Positions 1-10,057 of a stretch of 64,000 nt of DNA are shown one piece after another; the first letter of the stretch is position 1; each line of letters begins with the position of its first letter. The notes beneath the pieces were generated by a model, which saw nothing but the letters and a program-made list of their open reading frames with translations, had not been told where the DNA came from and ran no database searches. Source of the DNA: Shewanella acanthi (GTDB taxonomy: Bacteria; Pseudomonadota; Gammaproteobacteria; Enterobacterales; Shewanellaceae); NCBI RefSeq assembly GCF_019457475.1, contig NZ_CP080413.1, positions 1,426,001 to 1,490,000 of the forward strand. The letters run 5' to 3'. A program made the position numbers and the translations under genes.

Positions 1-184
1 AAATGGCTTAAAAGGCCAAGGATATCGCAAATCCACGAAGAGTAAGTCATTTAAGGGGGCCTCATCCAAGGGAAAGTCCAACTACCGCAGGGCAGCGTCT
101 AAGGGAAAACCCTCTAGCAGCGCGGCAAAAGGTTCTGCAAGTAACGCAAGTGCGACTAAAACGGCTCAGGCTAAAACCACTTAG
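1..184 (+). CDS. C-terminal tail of a basic protein, possibly a DEAD-box RNA helicase (5' end outside window)
   Basis: An open frame enters from the left edge and ends at TAG 182-184, giving about 60 residues. The tail is very rich in Lys, Ser, Gly and Ala with scattered Arg, including SKSFKG, SSKGKSNYRR and SKGKPSSS. It has no globular domain. Such disordered cationic tails are typical of RNA-binding proteins, especially DEAD-box helicases of the RhlE type in Shewanella, but nothing in this fragment proves that. It could equally be the tail of another RNA-binding enzyme. Coding status is fairly secure because the frame stays open with a consistent composition. The function is a guess. Confidence 0.5.
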   Translation, partial: NGLKGQGYRKSTKSKSFKGASSKGKSNYRRAASKGKPSSSAAKGSASNASATKTAQAKTT

Positions 185-648
185 TTAAAACCCTTAAGTT
201 GAAAGCGCAGTAAGACCAACCGTGTTAATAAGGACTCGGTAAAGGAGTTAGTCAGTTAACCCTTAACCCTTATCTCGGCAAACCTTAGTCGTAAGGTTTA
301 GCCTTAAAGTTTACGCATAAAATTTTAGACGAAATTGATGGATGTAAAGCTGTGGGAGCAAGCCCTTTGGCTAATGCTTTTTTCTTGGAAAGCTATCGTG
401 TCGATGAGTTTCCAAGGTGATTGGTTGAAAAACCTAAGTGGCTACATTCAGAGTGATTGAAGTCTTGATGGCATTGAGCGGGAATCAGCTTGAAGGGGCG
501 AAGATTTTGGGAAAAAAAAAGAGTAAACCAAGACGGTTTACTCTCACGGAAAATTGGTCGTTGAATATTTTTAGCCAAAATCACTCATATGAATGAGGAG
601 CTTCTATACAATGACAGCAATTACTTAATTAACCCTTAAAATACTCTT
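185..648. other. Intergenic region of 464 bp without a convincing gene
   Basis: The region lies between two convergent genes. Near its left end are short direct repeats of the type TTAACCCTTA. The only clear element is an intrinsic terminator at 512-543 for the minus-strand peptidase. The minus-strand open frame at 393-584 crosses that terminator and has no ribosome binding site, so I do not call it. Confidence 0.6.
512..543 (-). terminator. Intrinsic terminator of the S33 peptidase gene
   Basis: A perfect 9-bp inverted repeat (GAGTAAACC, loop AAGAC, GGTTTACTC; 521-543) is preceded on the plus strand by nine A (512-520). Read on the minus strand this is a hairpin followed by a nine-U tract. 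It lies about 100 bp past the peptidase stop. Confidence 0.85.
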
Positions 649-1938
649 TTATCTTAAGTTGTTACCGCGGTTGAGCTGAATGAGTTTATCGAGGATGTGC
701 TCGCCATCCATGCGGATCCCATTGTGCTCGTATTCCGAGGTCAGCCAGTATTTTAACTGTCCCACTTGTTTTGCCGTTTCTAGGCTGTAATCCATCTCGA
801 CATACATGTCTTCGCTGTAGATTGCCGCCGCAACGGGAACCGTATTTTGGCTTAGGGTGTCGATATCGTAGAGCGTCGGCCAATCACTCTTATTAGCAAG
901 CAGGTCTGCTGCGGCTTTGAGTGGTGCTAAATGACTGAATTGGTCGAACATCCACGGATAAATCATTTCCCCTGTAAATAGGAAGGCTTTACCGGGCTGA
1001 TAATTAAATTCGCGATATGTTTGTCTTACTCTATGGGCCGACCACTGGGAGGCATTTTGCTGACAATAAATGGCCTCGTGCAGCAGGGCAAAAATCGGGT
1101 TAGTGTTATAGTCGAGCAACTGGCAGAAATGGTTTAAAAAGAGTGGGTTAATGTACTCACCCTCTGCTGTGTCGACAATGGCTTGCTCGAGCAAGTAATA
1201 CAAGGATTCTGGGCCCTGTTCCATTCCCAGATTAATGCCCAAAAGTTGCAACATCTCGACCGTAAGTGTTTCGCCCGTTGCGAGTTTGACGTCATGATTA
1301 CGCAGGTAATTTGCTAGACGCTCGACTAAGGGTTTTGCATCCTTAAAGCGGTGGAAGAAATCTTGATTTTTGGCGAGCACTCGCTTGTAAGTGGCATGGT
1401 AGACTTCATCGGCATGCCTTGCGAGTGATGGGATACCGCCGGTGATATAGGCTTCACTTACGCCTTCTGCCGCCGAGCTTAAATAGCGCAGGACGCAGAA
1501 CCCTCCGAAGCTTTGACCTAAAATAGCCCATTTTTCGTTTGGGGATAATTGGGCACGAATGGCCTCTGCATCACGCACGATATTATCGGCTCTGAAATGC
1601 CCTAAGTAGTCAGCTTGTTCTGACGCCGTTAGATGGGTCAGGCTTTGGTAATTAATTGGACTTGATAAACCTGTGCCCCGTTGATCGAGTAATAACACCC
1701 TGAACTCTTTGAGCGCGCGGCGTATCCAGCCACTGTTACTTGCGGGGCGCATCGCCGCAAACCCAGGTCCTCCTTGGAAAAACACTAAATAGGGCAGTTT
1801 TTTATCTTTATTATCGATGCTGCATAATTCCCTTGCGAATACAGTTAACTGTTGACCCTTTGGTTGCTGATAGTCCAATGGCAGGGTAAAAGTATGTTTT
1901 TGGGCTAGGACACCCGCAAGCATCATATCGGGATTCAT
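649..1938 (-). CDS. Alpha/beta hydrolase, S33 (prolyl aminopeptidase-like) family
   Basis: The 429-aa protein belongs to the S33 serine aminopeptidases, which remove N-terminal residues (often proline) from peptides in the cytoplasm. Family signs are the oxyanion motif QGGPGF (res. 55-60; usually HGGPG), LLLDQRGTGLS (res. 82-92), the nucleophile elbow GQSFGG with Ser143, and a C-terminal EHNG segment likely holding the catalytic His. There is no signal peptide. The His-to-Gln change in the HGGPG motif makes the exact substrate uncertain, so proline specificity is inference. It is monocistronic and ends in its own terminator at 512-543. AAGG lies upstream of the first ATG; in-frame ATGs at codons 5 and 6 are alternatives. 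Confidence 0.85.
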   Translation of the reverse strand: MNPDMMLAGVLAQKHTFTLPLDYQQPKGQQLTVFARELCSIDNKDKKLPYLVFFQGGPGFAAMRPASNSGWIRRALKEFRVLLLDQRGTGLSSPINYQSLTHLTASEQADYLGHFRADNIVRDAEAIRAQLSPNEKWAILGQSFGGFCVLRYLSSAAEGVSEAYITGGIPSLARHADEVYHATYKRVLAKNQDFFHRFKDAKPLVERLANYLRNHDVKLATGETLTVEMLQLLGINLGMEQGPESLYYLLEQAIVDTAEGEYINPLFLNHFCQLLDYNTNPIFALLHEAIYCQQNASQWSAHRVRQTYREFNYQPGKAFLFTGEMIYPWMFDQFSHLAPLKAAADLLANKSDWPTLYDIDTLSQNTVPVAAAIYSEDMYVEMDYSLETAKQVGQLKYWLTSEYEHNGIRMDGEHILDKLIQLNRGNNLR

Positions 1939-2116
1939 TATTCAACCTTAAAGGGTAGGGCGGTATAAGCGGTAGATTGTATACAAATGTGCTCTGCGAG
2001 CAAGTTGCGAATATTTGAATCGCTCTTGGTTAAGATCAATATTTATTATGAAAAAGTAAGCCATTATGGGGCAGTTAGCGTAATCTATCGGCTATGGACA
2101 ACACGAGATTGAAGCT

Positions 2117-2761
2117 ATGAAGTACCTAATTATTCCAGTGACCCCGTTCCAACAAAACTGCAGCTTGATTTGGTGTGAGAAGACCCATCGCGCCGCTGTG
2201 GTTGATCCGGGTGGTAATATTGAGCGGATTCAGGCTGAGGTCGCCAAATTGGGGCTGACACTGGAGAAAGTGTTACTCACCCATGGGCATATCGACCATG
2301 TTGGTGGTGCCAAGCAGCTGGCTCAGTTAGAAAATATTCCGATTATTGGTCCCCATATTGCGGATAAATTTTGGATAGATAATTTGCCAAAGCAGAGCCA
2401 AAATTTTGGTTTTCCCCATTGCGAAGCCTTTGAGGCTACCCAATATCTGAATGAGGGCGACAGTGTTACTGTCGGTGTTCAGCAGTTGTCTGTGCTTCAT
2501 TGTCCTGGCCACACCCCTGGGCATATCGCGTTTTACTCAGCGCCAGCCAAACTCGCTTGGGTAGGAGATATTCTGTTTAGAAGCTCTATTGGTCGAACCG
2601 ATTTTCCCCAGTCAAATCATAGTGATTTAATTAATTCCATCACTCAAAAACTCTGGCCACTGGGATCTGATGTGGCATTTATTCCAGGCCATGGTCCTAT
2701 GAGCACCTTTGGTGAAGAGAGGGAGCATAATCCCTTCGTTGCCGATCAACTATTGCGCTAA
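2117..2761 (+). CDS. ycbL: MBL-fold metallohydrolase, YcbL-type (glyoxalase II-like)
   Basis: The 214-aa protein has the metallo-beta-lactamase fold. The metal motif THGHIDHVGG lies in the N-terminal half, followed by HCPGHTPGH, GDILF with the bridging Asp, and a C-terminal FIPGHGPMS. Length and motifs match E. coli YcbL (about 215 aa), a type II glyoxalase-like hydrolase lacking the C-terminal substrate domain of GloB. It probably hydrolyses thioesters such as S-lactoylglutathione in the cytoplasm. It is a single-gene unit reading away from the S33 peptidase; the shared 178-bp gap should hold both promoters. A long hairpin follows the stop. Confidence 0.9.
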   Translation: MKYLIIPVTPFQQNCSLIWCEKTHRAAVVDPGGNIERIQAEVAKLGLTLEKVLLTHGHIDHVGGAKQLAQLENIPIIGPHIADKFWIDNLPKQSQNFGFPHCEAFEATQYLNEGDSVTVGVQQLSVLHCPGHTPGHIAFYSAPAKLAWVGDILFRSSIGRTDFPQSNHSDLINSITQKLWPLGSDVAFIPGHGPMSTFGEEREHNPFVADQLLR

Positions 2762-3448
2762 GCATGACAATATTTCGCCCCTTATTGAGTTAATTGCGTA
2801 TGGGGCGAAATAGCATGTGCATACTTTCAATTCTGCCTTAATTCTAAGCTGTCTACCTAGCGAAGTTCTGCATGAGAGTCACTCACCAAGGATTATTTGG
2901 CGAGTTAATTTTATTGCTTCACCTCGGTGGCGTGTGGGCTCGATTTGTCGTTGGACTGCTTTGGTTTTTTGCCATAGTCCGTGAATAATTTGATGCATAG
3001 AAATCAATTCACACAAGCCTTAACCAACCAAGCTTAGGTGGGTTAATTATCCCTTTGACGTGTTAAGCAACTCGAAAGAATATTGCTTGGCTCGATTTGA
3101 TTTTCTGCTGATGAATATCCCATCACTTAGGTTAATTTTTGGTTTTATTACTACAAACAAATGAGCTTCATCGAATTTTTAGGTATTAATGTCAAAAATA
3201 GGTATTGGATCAGGTTTTTATTTTTCAATTAGAGGTAACTTAACCACTTCCACGCTTGATGACTTTAGGGTTGTTATTCCGGTAAGCAAGCTCCACAGGA
3301 ATGTGATTTCATTTGCTAGCAGCGTTGGTCCTGCTGAGCAGTGGCTTTGTTTTATCGGAATATCACAGGGACGTTGTCTGTACTAAAACGCAGGCGCCCA
3401 TGGGTTATCAATGCTTTTATTCCGTGAATTACAGGTAGAGAGGTCCTC
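2762..3448. other. Intergenic region of 687 bp upstream of the DUF1097 gene
   Basis: Apart from the hairpin next to ycbL and a weaker imperfect inverted repeat near 3019-3047, I see no gene. The small plus-strand frame at 3189-3386 lacks a ribosome binding site and resembles no known protein. The region presumably holds the promoter of the DUF1097 gene, but no strong match stands out. Confidence 0.5.
2771..2812 (+). terminator. Inverted repeat after ycbL, terminator-like
   Basis: Perfect 11-bp arms TATTTCGCCCC (2771-2781) and GGGGCGAAATA (2802-2812) enclose a 20-nt loop, starting 9 bp after the ycbL stop. No U tract follows, so it may stabilise the 3' end rather than terminate efficiently. 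Confidence 0.45.
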
Positions 3449-3955
3449 ATGGAAAATCGTTGGCAAATCGCTATTTCGGCGGGGCTTTTAGCGGCAGTAT
3501 GGTGCGGTCTGGCAGACGTATTCCACTTTGTTACTTGGATTGGATTTTTAGGTTGCAGTACTTTTTTTGCACAACCTAAAACGGGTGTTGAAGGGCTTTT
3601 AATGACCTGGTTGACTAACCTTTCGGGTGTATTCTGGGGTTGGCTTATCATCACGGGTAGTAGTCAATTTGAAACTCCTCTCATCGGCTACTTGTTAACG
3701 GGTATAGTGACGATGGCAATGTGCTTACAAGCCAGTTATCAAAAACTTAGCTTCATTCCTGGGGCTTTTATTGGTTGCTGCATCACCTTTGCAATGTCTG
3801 CTAATGTCGCACAAATATTGCCACCATTAGTGCTTGGTGGCCTGATGGGGTTCGCTATGAGTAATCTAACGTCGCTGCTCATAAGACTTACACCAAAATC
3901 TAAAACGACATTAAATAAGAGTGTGATATCTAATAATATTGCTAATGTCGATTGA
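3449..3955 (+). CDS. DUF1097 family inner-membrane protein
   Basis: The 168-aa very hydrophobic protein has about five predicted membrane spans, a short charged C-terminus and Trp/Gly-rich spans (GWLIITG, GFLGCSTFF). It matches the DUF1097 family, as in E. coli YcdZ/YahC (about 165 aa), which has no established biochemical role. AGAGAGGTCC just upstream of ATG gives a ribosome binding site and supports this start. It is flanked by long intergenic regions and is probably monocistronic. Confidence 0.75.
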   Translation: MENRWQIAISAGLLAAVWCGLADVFHFVTWIGFLGCSTFFAQPKTGVEGLLMTWLTNLSGVFWGWLIITGSSQFETPLIGYLLTGIVTMAMCLQASYQKLSFIPGAFIGCCITFAMSANVAQILPPLVLGGLMGFAMSNLTSLLIRLTPKSKTTLNKSVISNNIANVD

Positions 3956-4076
3956 TTGAGGTCATTAAAGTGCAAACTCGATATTCTCCGAATACCTTGG
4001 ATGAGTTCGGAGAAATATTTGAACTATAATCTTGATTTAGTAAACGATTACGCCCAGTTCCCTAGGAAATATCCCA

Positions 4077-5531
4077 ATGAAACACGTGAAGTTTCGCACT
4101 ATCGATGCCATTTTGATCAAATTCAGTCTTAACGGCAAGTTTTGGCTGGTATGTTCCATGGTCTCCCTAATTACCGCCGTCGTTGCTTTTACCAATTACC
4201 AACACGCTCAGCAAACCATTTCTTCTGCTTCTTTAGCGAGAGTTCAAGCCAGTGTAGATGCCTTTGCACAGATAGCGGATGGGCAAAAACTTCAGGCTGA
4301 GGGATTATCAGTCTTTGCCCGTGACCATGGCTTGAGTGTGGTTAGTCGCCAGAGCGAGCCCGAGCGACAGGGTGATAATGTCACTGTGAGTGCCAATTTA
4401 TTAGCAGGTGGCGCACTGCAACTCTCACAGGATGTCGGCAGTTGGGAGCGTGAGGCCCTTAGTGATGCACAATTTATGTTTTGGATTGCCCTCGTCGGTT
4501 TATTACCCTTATTTCAATTAAGTTATTGGATATCCACTTCCCTAGGCGCGGGTTTATGGGAAATGTATATGGCAATTAAGCGTTTAGCCGATGGTGACTT
4601 AAGCTTTAGATTAAATTTCTTCGGCACCGATGACTTTAGTTTGATTGCCCGTGAAATCGACCGCTGCGCAGATAATATGAGTGAGATGGTGTCAGCCATT
4701 GGCAACAACGCCCAAACACTGGCTCACGCCTCGAATGAATTTAACCAACAGGCTAAAAGTAGCGAAGAATTAATAGGTTATCAGCACCAGTTTTTAGACT
4801 CAGTTGCCGTGGCTATGTCGCAAATGACGGCGGCAATTGAAGAGGTTTCCCTAAACGCCAGTAATACCTCTATGCACACTAAGGAAAATGCGGCGCAAAT
4901 GACCGTGAGCCAAAACCGCATTAGTCAAACCGTTGAAAGTATTGGATTGCTATCAGCAAAAATTGGCGATTCTTCTTCATCGGTTGAGCAACTTTCCAAG
5001 GATGCGGCGCAGATTGATGCTGTAGTCACTACCATCAATGGCATTTCTGAACAAACGAATCTGCTGGCGTTGAATGCAGCCATTGAAGCTGCCCGCGCCG
5101 GCGAGCAGGGCCGTGGTTTTGCCGTGGTTGCCGATGAAGTCCGCACCCTTGCGGGAAGAACCCAGCAGGCTACGGTGGAAATCCAGGCGATGATTGAGGG
5201 ATTACAATCGGGTACCCGCCATTTATCGGGGATTTCTAACGAGATTGTGAAACGTGCTGATGAGGGGCAGGGAGCGATCATCGAAGTCGGCAGCGATGTT
5301 GAAGCCATGGCGCAATCGGTCAATGCGGTGTTTGATATGAGTAGCCAAATTGCGGCTTCAGCCGAAGAGCAAAGCGTCGCCGCAAGGGACATTGCAACCC
5401 GCTTGAATGAAATCCGCCACCAATCGGATACGATTAAAGAAACGGCTCAGCGTAGCGTGAGTTTGGCAGCCGATTTACATCAAGCATCCATTGCCCTTGG
5501 CGGGATCCTAAAGCAATACCGCACTAGCTAG
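4077..5531 (+). CDS. Methyl-accepting chemotaxis protein
   Basis: The 484-aa chemoreceptor has a short cytoplasmic N-terminus, TM1 at about residues 22-39, a small periplasmic segment of about 90 residues, TM2 at about 132-155, a HAMP-like linker to about 205, and a long coiled-coil signalling domain. The conserved hairpin tip that contacts CheA/CheW is at about 322-362 ([19 protein letters not shown], then [16 protein letters not shown]). The ligand is unknown: the periplasmic segment is shorter than a standard four-helix or Cache sensor and matches no family I recognise. No C-terminal CheR-docking pentapeptide is seen. It is monocistronic and ends in a bidirectional terminator shared with xthA. 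Confidence 0.93.
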   Translation: MKHVKFRTIDAILIKFSLNGKFWLVCSMVSLITAVVAFTNYQHAQQTISSASLARVQASVDAFAQIADGQKLQAEGLSVFARDHGLSVVSRQSEPERQGDNVTVSANLLAGGALQLSQDVGSWEREALSDAQFMFWIALVGLLPLFQLSYWISTSLGAGLWEMYMAIKRLADGDLSFRLNFFGTDDFSLIAREIDRCADNMSEMVSAIGNNAQTLAHASNEFNQQAKSSEELIGYQHQFLDSVAVAMSQMTAAIEEVSLNASNTSMHTKENAAQMTVSQNRISQTVESIGLLSAKIGDSSSSVEQLSKDAAQIDAVVTTINGISEQTNLLALNAAIEAARAGEQGRGFAVVADEVRTLAGRTQQATVEIQAMIEGLQSGTRHLSGISNEIVKRADEGQGAIIEVGSDVEAMAQSVNAVFDMSSQIAASAEEQSVAARDIATRLNEIRHQSDTIKETAQRSVSLAADLHQASIALGGILKQYRTS

Positions 5532-5549
5532 CCTGAATTTACGCAAATA

Positions 5550-5600
5550 AAAAACCTCGACCCTGCATGAATATAGAGTAAAAAGCAGGTCGAGGTTTTT
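5550..5600. terminator. Bidirectional terminator between the chemoreceptor gene and xthA
   Basis: Arms AAAAACCTCGACC-CTGC (5550-5566) and GCAGGTCGAGGTTTTT (5585-5600) pair with one bulged C around an 18-nt loop. T runs flank it on both strands, which suits two convergent genes. Confidence 0.85.
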
Positions 5601-5627
5601 TATGTCTCGCATTTAGGCTATCTAGGA

Positions 5628-6440
5628 CTAAACCGCCCTAAAGGTGCTCCAAATCGGCGCATGATCCGATGGCTTGTCGATGCCGCGTAGCTCATAGTCA
5701 ACATCGGCTTCAACCAAGCGTTTCGCCAGACTAGGGGTTGCTAAAATCACATCGATACGCAGGCCGCGGTTATCATCGAATCCCTTACTGCGGTAATCGA
5801 ACCATGAATAACGATCAACGCGCGTTGGGTGCAATTGACGGAACGTATCGATTAATCCCCAATTTTGCAGCGTGGCTAACCACTCACGTTCCTCGGGTTG
5901 GAAGCTGCACTTGCCCGTTTTTAACCAGCGCTTGCGATTCACTTCACCAATACCAATGTCTAAATCCGTCGGCGAAATATTGATGTCGCCGATGATAGCG
6001 ATATCTTCATCATTGCTATGATTTGCGTTTAAGTGAACCATTAAGTCCTGATAAAACTTGCGCTTAGCAGGGTACTTGGTCGGATGGTCGATGGCCTCAC
6101 CCTGGGGGAAATAACCATTAAATACGGTCAGCGGGCGGCCATTTTTCTGGGTAAAAGTGCCAATAATAAGACGGCGCTGGGCATCTTCATCGTCGGTCAC
6201 AAATCCCTTTTGGATTTTAACTGGCGCCACTTTAGAGAGCATGGCAACACCGTAGTGGGCCTTACCGCCGTGGTAATGTACTTGGTAACCCATGGCTTCG
6301 ACTTCGGCTAATGGAAAGGCCTCATCGTGCACTTTGGTTTCCTGCAGTCCGATAATATCGGGCTGATGGCTATCGATTAGCGCCTGTAATTGATGCAAGC
6401 GTGAACGCAGCCCATTGATATTAAAAGAGACAATTTTCAT
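5628..6440 (-). CDS. xthA: Exodeoxyribonuclease III
   Basis: The 270-aa enzyme is an AP endonuclease and 3'-5' exonuclease of base-excision repair, with the EEP fold. Visible active-site elements are Asn7 (FNINGLRSR), Glu34 (LQETK), the [13 protein letters not shown] loop with the catalytic Asp, [10 protein letters not shown], and the terminal DHAPIW with the catalytic His. Length equals E. coli ExoIII (268 aa). The start overlaps the stop of yciI by one base (TGATG), so it is the last gene of a yciB-yciI-xthA operon and probably translationally coupled. It ends in the shared terminator at 5550-5600. Confidence 0.97.
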   Translation of the reverse strand: MKIVSFNINGLRSRLHQLQALIDSHQPDIIGLQETKVHDEAFPLAEVEAMGYQVHYHGGKAHYGVAMLSKVAPVKIQKGFVTDDEDAQRRLIIGTFTQKNGRPLTVFNGYFPQGEAIDHPTKYPAKRKFYQDLMVHLNANHSNDEDIAIIGDINISPTDLDIGIGEVNRKRWLKTGKCSFQPEEREWLATLQNWGLIDTFRQLHPTRVDRYSWFDYRSKGFDDNRGLRIDVILATPSLAKRLVEADVDYELRGIDKPSDHAPIWSTFRAV

Positions 6441-6739
6441 CAGGGCAGAACTCGCTTGAAGGGTTTTACGATAACGCTTTGGTAAACGCCTGCGGCAACA
6501 TAAGGGTCGGCATCTGCCCAGTTTTTGGCCGCTTCGAGCGAATCAAATTCGGCAATTAAAAGTGAGCCAGTAAAGCCTGCTTCACCTGGGTTTTCGCTAT
6601 CGATAGCAGGATGGGGACCTGCCACTAATAAACGGCCCTCATTGGCCATTTCCTGAAGGCGTTCAAGGTGCGCAGGACGCGCCGCTAAACGTTTCTCTAA
6701 GCTATTTTCGACATCTTGAGCTGAAATCATATACCACAT
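6440..6739 (-). CDS. yciI: YciI family protein
   Basis: The 99-aa protein has the YCII fold (ferredoxin-like, related to muconolactone isomerase), with the family features RPAHLERL, an AGPHP segment, and the sequence around [19 protein letters not shown] where His and Asp form a putative active site. E. coli YciI is about 98 aa; its cellular substrate is unknown. It overlaps xthA downstream and yciB upstream by one base each, so the three genes form one tight transcription unit. Coupling to exonuclease III is a local arrangement and does not by itself suggest a repair role. Confidence 0.92.
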   Translation of the reverse strand: MWYMISAQDVENSLEKRLAARPAHLERLQEMANEGRLLVAGPHPAIDSENPGEAGFTGSLLIAEFDSLEAAKNWADADPYVAAGVYQSVIVKPFKRVLP

Positions 6740-7284
6740 TATTTGAGTTCCTTTCGTTGATCTTCTGGTAGGTGCTTGAAAAGGTAAAATACGGTTAACA
6801 CAGTGTTGATGAGGGTGATAGCGGTAAGACCAAATACTTTAAAATTCACCCAAGTTTCGAGTGGCAAACTAAAGGCAACATAGATATTGACCAGCGCACA
6901 CACCACAAAAAAGCTCACCCAGTACCAAGTTACTCGCGCCCAAATATTGTCGGCAACACGTAACTCTTTGCCTAACATAGATTTTAATATTGATTTATTT
7001 AGCAGTTGGCTTACACCGAGCGCGATAGCGAATAGCGCATAAATAATGGTGACCTTCCATTTGATAAAGGCATCGTCGTGGAAGACCAAGGTCAGAGTGC
7101 CAAATACGGTGACCATAGCGAAGGTGATGATGTGCATCTTCTCTAATTTTTTATAGAGGGCATAGGTCACGATCAATTGCAGTGCTGTGGCCGCGATGAG
7201 TGCGCCACTGGCGATATAAATATCGAAGAATTTATAGACGGCAAAAAAGATGATCAGGGGCAGAAAATCAAGCAGTTGTTTCAT
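6739..7284 (-). CDS. yciB: Inner-membrane septation protein A (YciB/IspZ family)
   Basis: The 181-aa protein has five or six predicted membrane spans. It starts with [20 protein letters not shown] and carries the family segments [23 protein letters not shown]-like, and [19 protein letters not shown]. YciB proteins (about 180 aa) associate with cell-envelope and division machinery in Enterobacteria. It is the first gene of the yciB-yciI-xthA operon; the stop overlaps the yciI start (TAATG). The promoter should lie in 7285-7426. Confidence 0.95.
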   Translation of the reverse strand: MKQLLDFLPLIIFFAVYKFFDIYIASGALIAATALQLIVTYALYKKLEKMHIITFAMVTVFGTLTLVFHDDAFIKWKVTIIYALFAIALGVSQLLNKSILKSMLGKELRVADNIWARVTWYWVSFFVVCALVNIYVAFSLPLETWVNFKVFGLTAITLINTVLTVFYLFKHLPEDQRKELK

Positions 7285-7426
7285 AAGTATACGGCGTTAG
7301 GAGACATGGGGTCTGAGTGTAGCACGCAGGACTTGAGGGAAAAAGTCATGGTGCTACCCGATTGCGATATTGCGCCAATTGATTGAGGCACATCTCAACA
7401 CCTTTGATAAATTCGAAATGTAGCGC

Positions 7427-7714
7427 TTATTTGGGTAATTCAACAAAGGCCGCGGTGAGTTTACGCACTAAAGGCAGCACGAATAACAGCGTTGGGAATG
7501 CGACTATCCATGAAATAAACCAAGCAGTTAACCAAAGGTCAATAAACTGAGGGCTAGTGCCTACGCCATTTAACGTACTGATCCCCGACACAATACAACT
7601 CATCAAAATGGAAAGAAAAAATGGCATAACAATATTGGCATACTTGGCTGGCAATTTAGCTGTGCCGAAAATCGTGCGTGCGGAGGTGTTTGGCTGTGAA
7701 TTTGGATCAGACAT
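7427..7714 (-). CDS. DUF2798 family small membrane protein
   Basis: The 95-aa protein has a polar N-terminus of about 20 residues and two membrane spans. The second is the WLTAWFISWIVAFPTLLFVLP segment, with the conserved AFP...VLPLVR pattern of DUF2798. The family is common in marine proteobacteria and has no assigned function. It stands alone between yciB and trpA on the same strand, with gaps of about 140 and 175 bp, so it probably has its own promoter. Confidence 0.75.
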   Translation of the reverse strand: MSDPNSQPNTSARTIFGTAKLPAKYANIVMPFFLSILMSCIVSGISTLNGVGTSPQFIDLWLTAWFISWIVAFPTLLFVLPLVRKLTAAFVELPK

Positions 7715-7846
7715 GATGGCCTCATTTCTGAGAGGATTGGAACCGCCCTACATTTGAGTGAATTCGATAATACTTGATTATATCCTGTTGAAACAGATTG
7801 AATATGCTGAGTTTAGAGCGGTTTTTGTATTTAGGTGTGATGTATC

Positions 7847-7869
7847 AGGCTAACCTGAGTGGTTAGCCT
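7847..7869 (-). terminator. Hairpin downstream of trpA
   Basis: A perfect 9-bp stem AGGCTAACC / GGTTAGCCT with a 5-nt loop lies 20 bp past the trpA stop. There is no U tract on the minus strand, so it may be a processing or weak termination signal for the trp operon. Confidence 0.5.
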
Positions 7870-7889
7870 TATTATAAATGCTGTGTTAA

Positions 7890-8753
7890 TTAAGTCGCTG
7901 CTTTCATTGCCCTTGTAAATTCACCGAGCGTGATGAGTAGTTTGTTCTCATCGTGCAAGTTCGCTTCGATGATTTTAACAACTGCAGAGCCTGAGATAGC
8001 CCCGGCTGCACCCGCTTTAATGGCGGCGCTGACCTGTGATGGCTCGGCGATACCAAAACCAAGCAGGGGCGGCGGCGCATTAAACTCAGCAAGTTTCGCA
8101 AGGATTTCTTCCACCGGCGTGCCCGCTTTGGTATCAGTACCTGTGACCCCTGCGCGGGATAACAAATAGGTATAACCTGCGCCCTTACTACTGACAGTTG
8201 CGAGTGTGTCGGTATCCGCATTGGGCGGTGCGATAAAAATCGGTGCTATGCCATGGGCCTTGGCTGACTCGATAAAAGGCGCGGCTTCTTCCACAGGCAC
8301 ATCGGCGATTAATACTGAATCGACGCCCGCCAGTTTTGCCCTTTGATAAAAATTATCTATCCCATTGGCGAAGACTAAGTTGGCATACAGCAGCAAGCCA
8401 ATAGGTAGTTCTGGGTATTGGGCACGGATTTGCGTGAGCATTTCAAAACACACAGTGGGTGTGGTTTTAGCTTCCAACGCGCGAAGGTTTGCCCCTTGAA
8501 TAACAGGGCCATCGGCTAAAGGGTCTGAGAAGGGGAATCCCAGCTCCAGCGCATCGGAGCCATCTTGCACTAAAGTGTCGATGATTTTTAAGGATAAGGC
8601 TGGGCTTGGATCACCAAGGGTCACGAATGGGACGAAAGCACCGCGACCTTGTGCCTTTAACTTGGCAAAAGTCTGTTGGTAACGGGCTGTGTCGTAACTG
8701 CTAGCGTCACGTGCATCGTTAGCGCTGTTTGTCTGGTTCAAATGGTTGCTCAT
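7890..8753 (-). CDS. trpA: Tryptophan synthase alpha subunit
   Basis: The 287-aa TIM-barrel enzyme cleaves indole-3-glycerol phosphate to indole, which is channelled to TrpB. The hallmarks are [10 protein letters not shown] with the catalytic Glu in [21 protein letters not shown], and the phosphate-binding GFGI and [12 protein letters not shown] segments. E. coli TrpA is 268 aa; the extra length is a polar N-terminal stretch of about 20 residues ([13 protein letters not shown]...) before the usual first helix. No other in-frame start exists near the conserved region, and the ATG follows the trpB stop by 2 bp, so the start looks right. Last gene of the trp operon. Confidence 0.97.
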   Translation of the reverse strand: MSNHLNQTNSANDARDASSYDTARYQQTFAKLKAQGRGAFVPFVTLGDPSPALSLKIIDTLVQDGSDALELGFPFSDPLADGPVIQGANLRALEAKTTPTVCFEMLTQIRAQYPELPIGLLLYANLVFANGIDNFYQRAKLAGVDSVLIADVPVEEAAPFIESAKAHGIAPIFIAPPNADTDTLATVSSKGAGYTYLLSRAGVTGTDTKAGTPVEEILAKLAEFNAPPPLLGFGIAEPSQVSAAIKAGAAGAISGSAVVKIIEANLHDENKLLITLGEFTRAMKAAT

Positions 8754-8755
8754 CG

Positions 8756-9949
8756 TTATTGTTCCTCTTTACCATTTAAAATATCGGAAACGGTGAAAAT
8801 ATCCTTGTCGCCACGGCCCGATAAGTTCACCACTAAAATGGTTTCCTTGATGCATTCATTCGCCATTTTCAGGGCGTAAGCAAGGGCGTGGGCCGATTCG
8901 AGCGCCGGAATAATGCCTTCGCTACGCGCCAATAATTGGAAAGCGTCGAGGGCTTCATCGTCGGTTGCCGACTCGTAACGAGCACGGCCAATTGCATTTA
9001 AATAGGCGTGTTGTGGGCCAACCGACGGGAAGTCTAATCCCGCTGAAATGGAGTAGGACTCTTCGATTTGGCCTTCACTGTCCTGCATTAATGGCGCTTT
9101 CATGCCAAAGAAAATCCCTGTTTTGCCATGCTTTAGCGGCGCACCGTGCATAGGGGTATCTATGCCTTTACCTGCAGGCTCGACGCCAATCAGCTCGACG
9201 CTGGTTTCATCGATAAAGTCGGCGAACATGCCGATGGCATTAGAGCCGCCGCCGACACAGGCGATTACAGCATCGGGTAGGCGCCCCTCACGCTCAAGCA
9301 TTTGCTTTTTGGTTTCTTCACCAATCATGCGCTGAAATTCACGCACAATCGTCGGGAAGGGGTGTGGCCCCGCGGCGGTGCCTAATAAATAGTGGGCCTT
9401 CTCGTAACTGCCTGACCAGTCACGCATCGCTTCGTTACAGGCATCTTTTAAGGTGGCAGAACCTGAGGTGACAGGAATGACTTCTGCGCCCATCAAGCGC
9501 ATTCTAAATACGTTAGGTGATTGACGGGCAACGTCTTTAGCGCCCATGTAGACCTTGCATTTTAAGCCTAAGAGCGCGCAGGCAAGGGCGGTAGCAACAC
9601 CGTGCTGACCCGCGCCGGTTTCGGCGATAATTTCTTTTTTACCCATGCGTTTAGCGAGCAACGCTTGGCCCAACACTTGGTTGGTTTTATGGGCGCCGCC
9701 GTGGAGTAAATCCTCCCGTTTAAGGTAGATTTTGACCATGGGATTCGGACTTAAATTACGAGTTAAGGTCAATGCTGTTGGGCGACCCGCGTAGTTTTTT
9801 AGAAGATCGCTAAACTCAGCCTGAAAGGATTCATCGGTCTGCGCCTCGACGAAGGCATTTTCGAGTTGTTTTAATGCAGGGACTAAAATCTGCGGTACAT
9901 ACATACCGCCGTATTCACCAAAATAGGGATTAAGCTTCAGCTCTGACAT
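8756..9949 (-). CDS. trpB: Tryptophan synthase beta subunit
   Basis: The 397-aa PLP enzyme condenses indole with L-serine to make tryptophan. The PLP lysine is Lys88 in HGGAHKTNQ; the phosphate-binding loop is [10 protein letters not shown]; the N-terminal [14 protein letters not shown] and the C-terminal NLSGRGDKD are standard. Length equals E. coli TrpB. AAGGAAAAAGT in front of ATG is a good ribosome binding site. The gene is separated from trpCF by 108 bp, by far the largest gap inside the operon, and is 2 bp from trpA. Confidence 0.98.
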   Translation of the reverse strand: MSELKLNPYFGEYGGMYVPQILVPALKQLENAFVEAQTDESFQAEFSDLLKNYAGRPTALTLTRNLSPNPMVKIYLKREDLLHGGAHKTNQVLGQALLAKRMGKKEIIAETGAGQHGVATALACALLGLKCKVYMGAKDVARQSPNVFRMRLMGAEVIPVTSGSATLKDACNEAMRDWSGSYEKAHYLLGTAAGPHPFPTIVREFQRMIGEETKKQMLEREGRLPDAVIACVGGGSNAIGMFADFIDETSVELIGVEPAGKGIDTPMHGAPLKHGKTGIFFGMKAPLMQDSEGQIEESYSISAGLDFPSVGPQHAYLNAIGRARYESATDDEALDAFQLLARSEGIIPALESAHALAYALKMANECIKETILVVNLSGRGDKDIFTVSDILNGKEEQ

Positions 9950-10057
9950 ACTTTTTCCTTAACGTTTTAATCTGTTCGCTGTGGTTAAGTCTTTTCTTGC
10001 TCGACCACAATCTAATTTGTTTCAACTAGCCCTGAAGGTTTACTTTGAGCCGAAAGT

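Noticed and set aside
393..584. 63-codon minus-strand open frame
   Set aside because: It crosses the peptidase terminator at 512-543, has no ribosome binding site and no recognisable composition.
3189..3386. 65-codon plus-strand open frame
   Set aside because: No binding site, no motif, and its end overlaps nothing conserved; probably chance.
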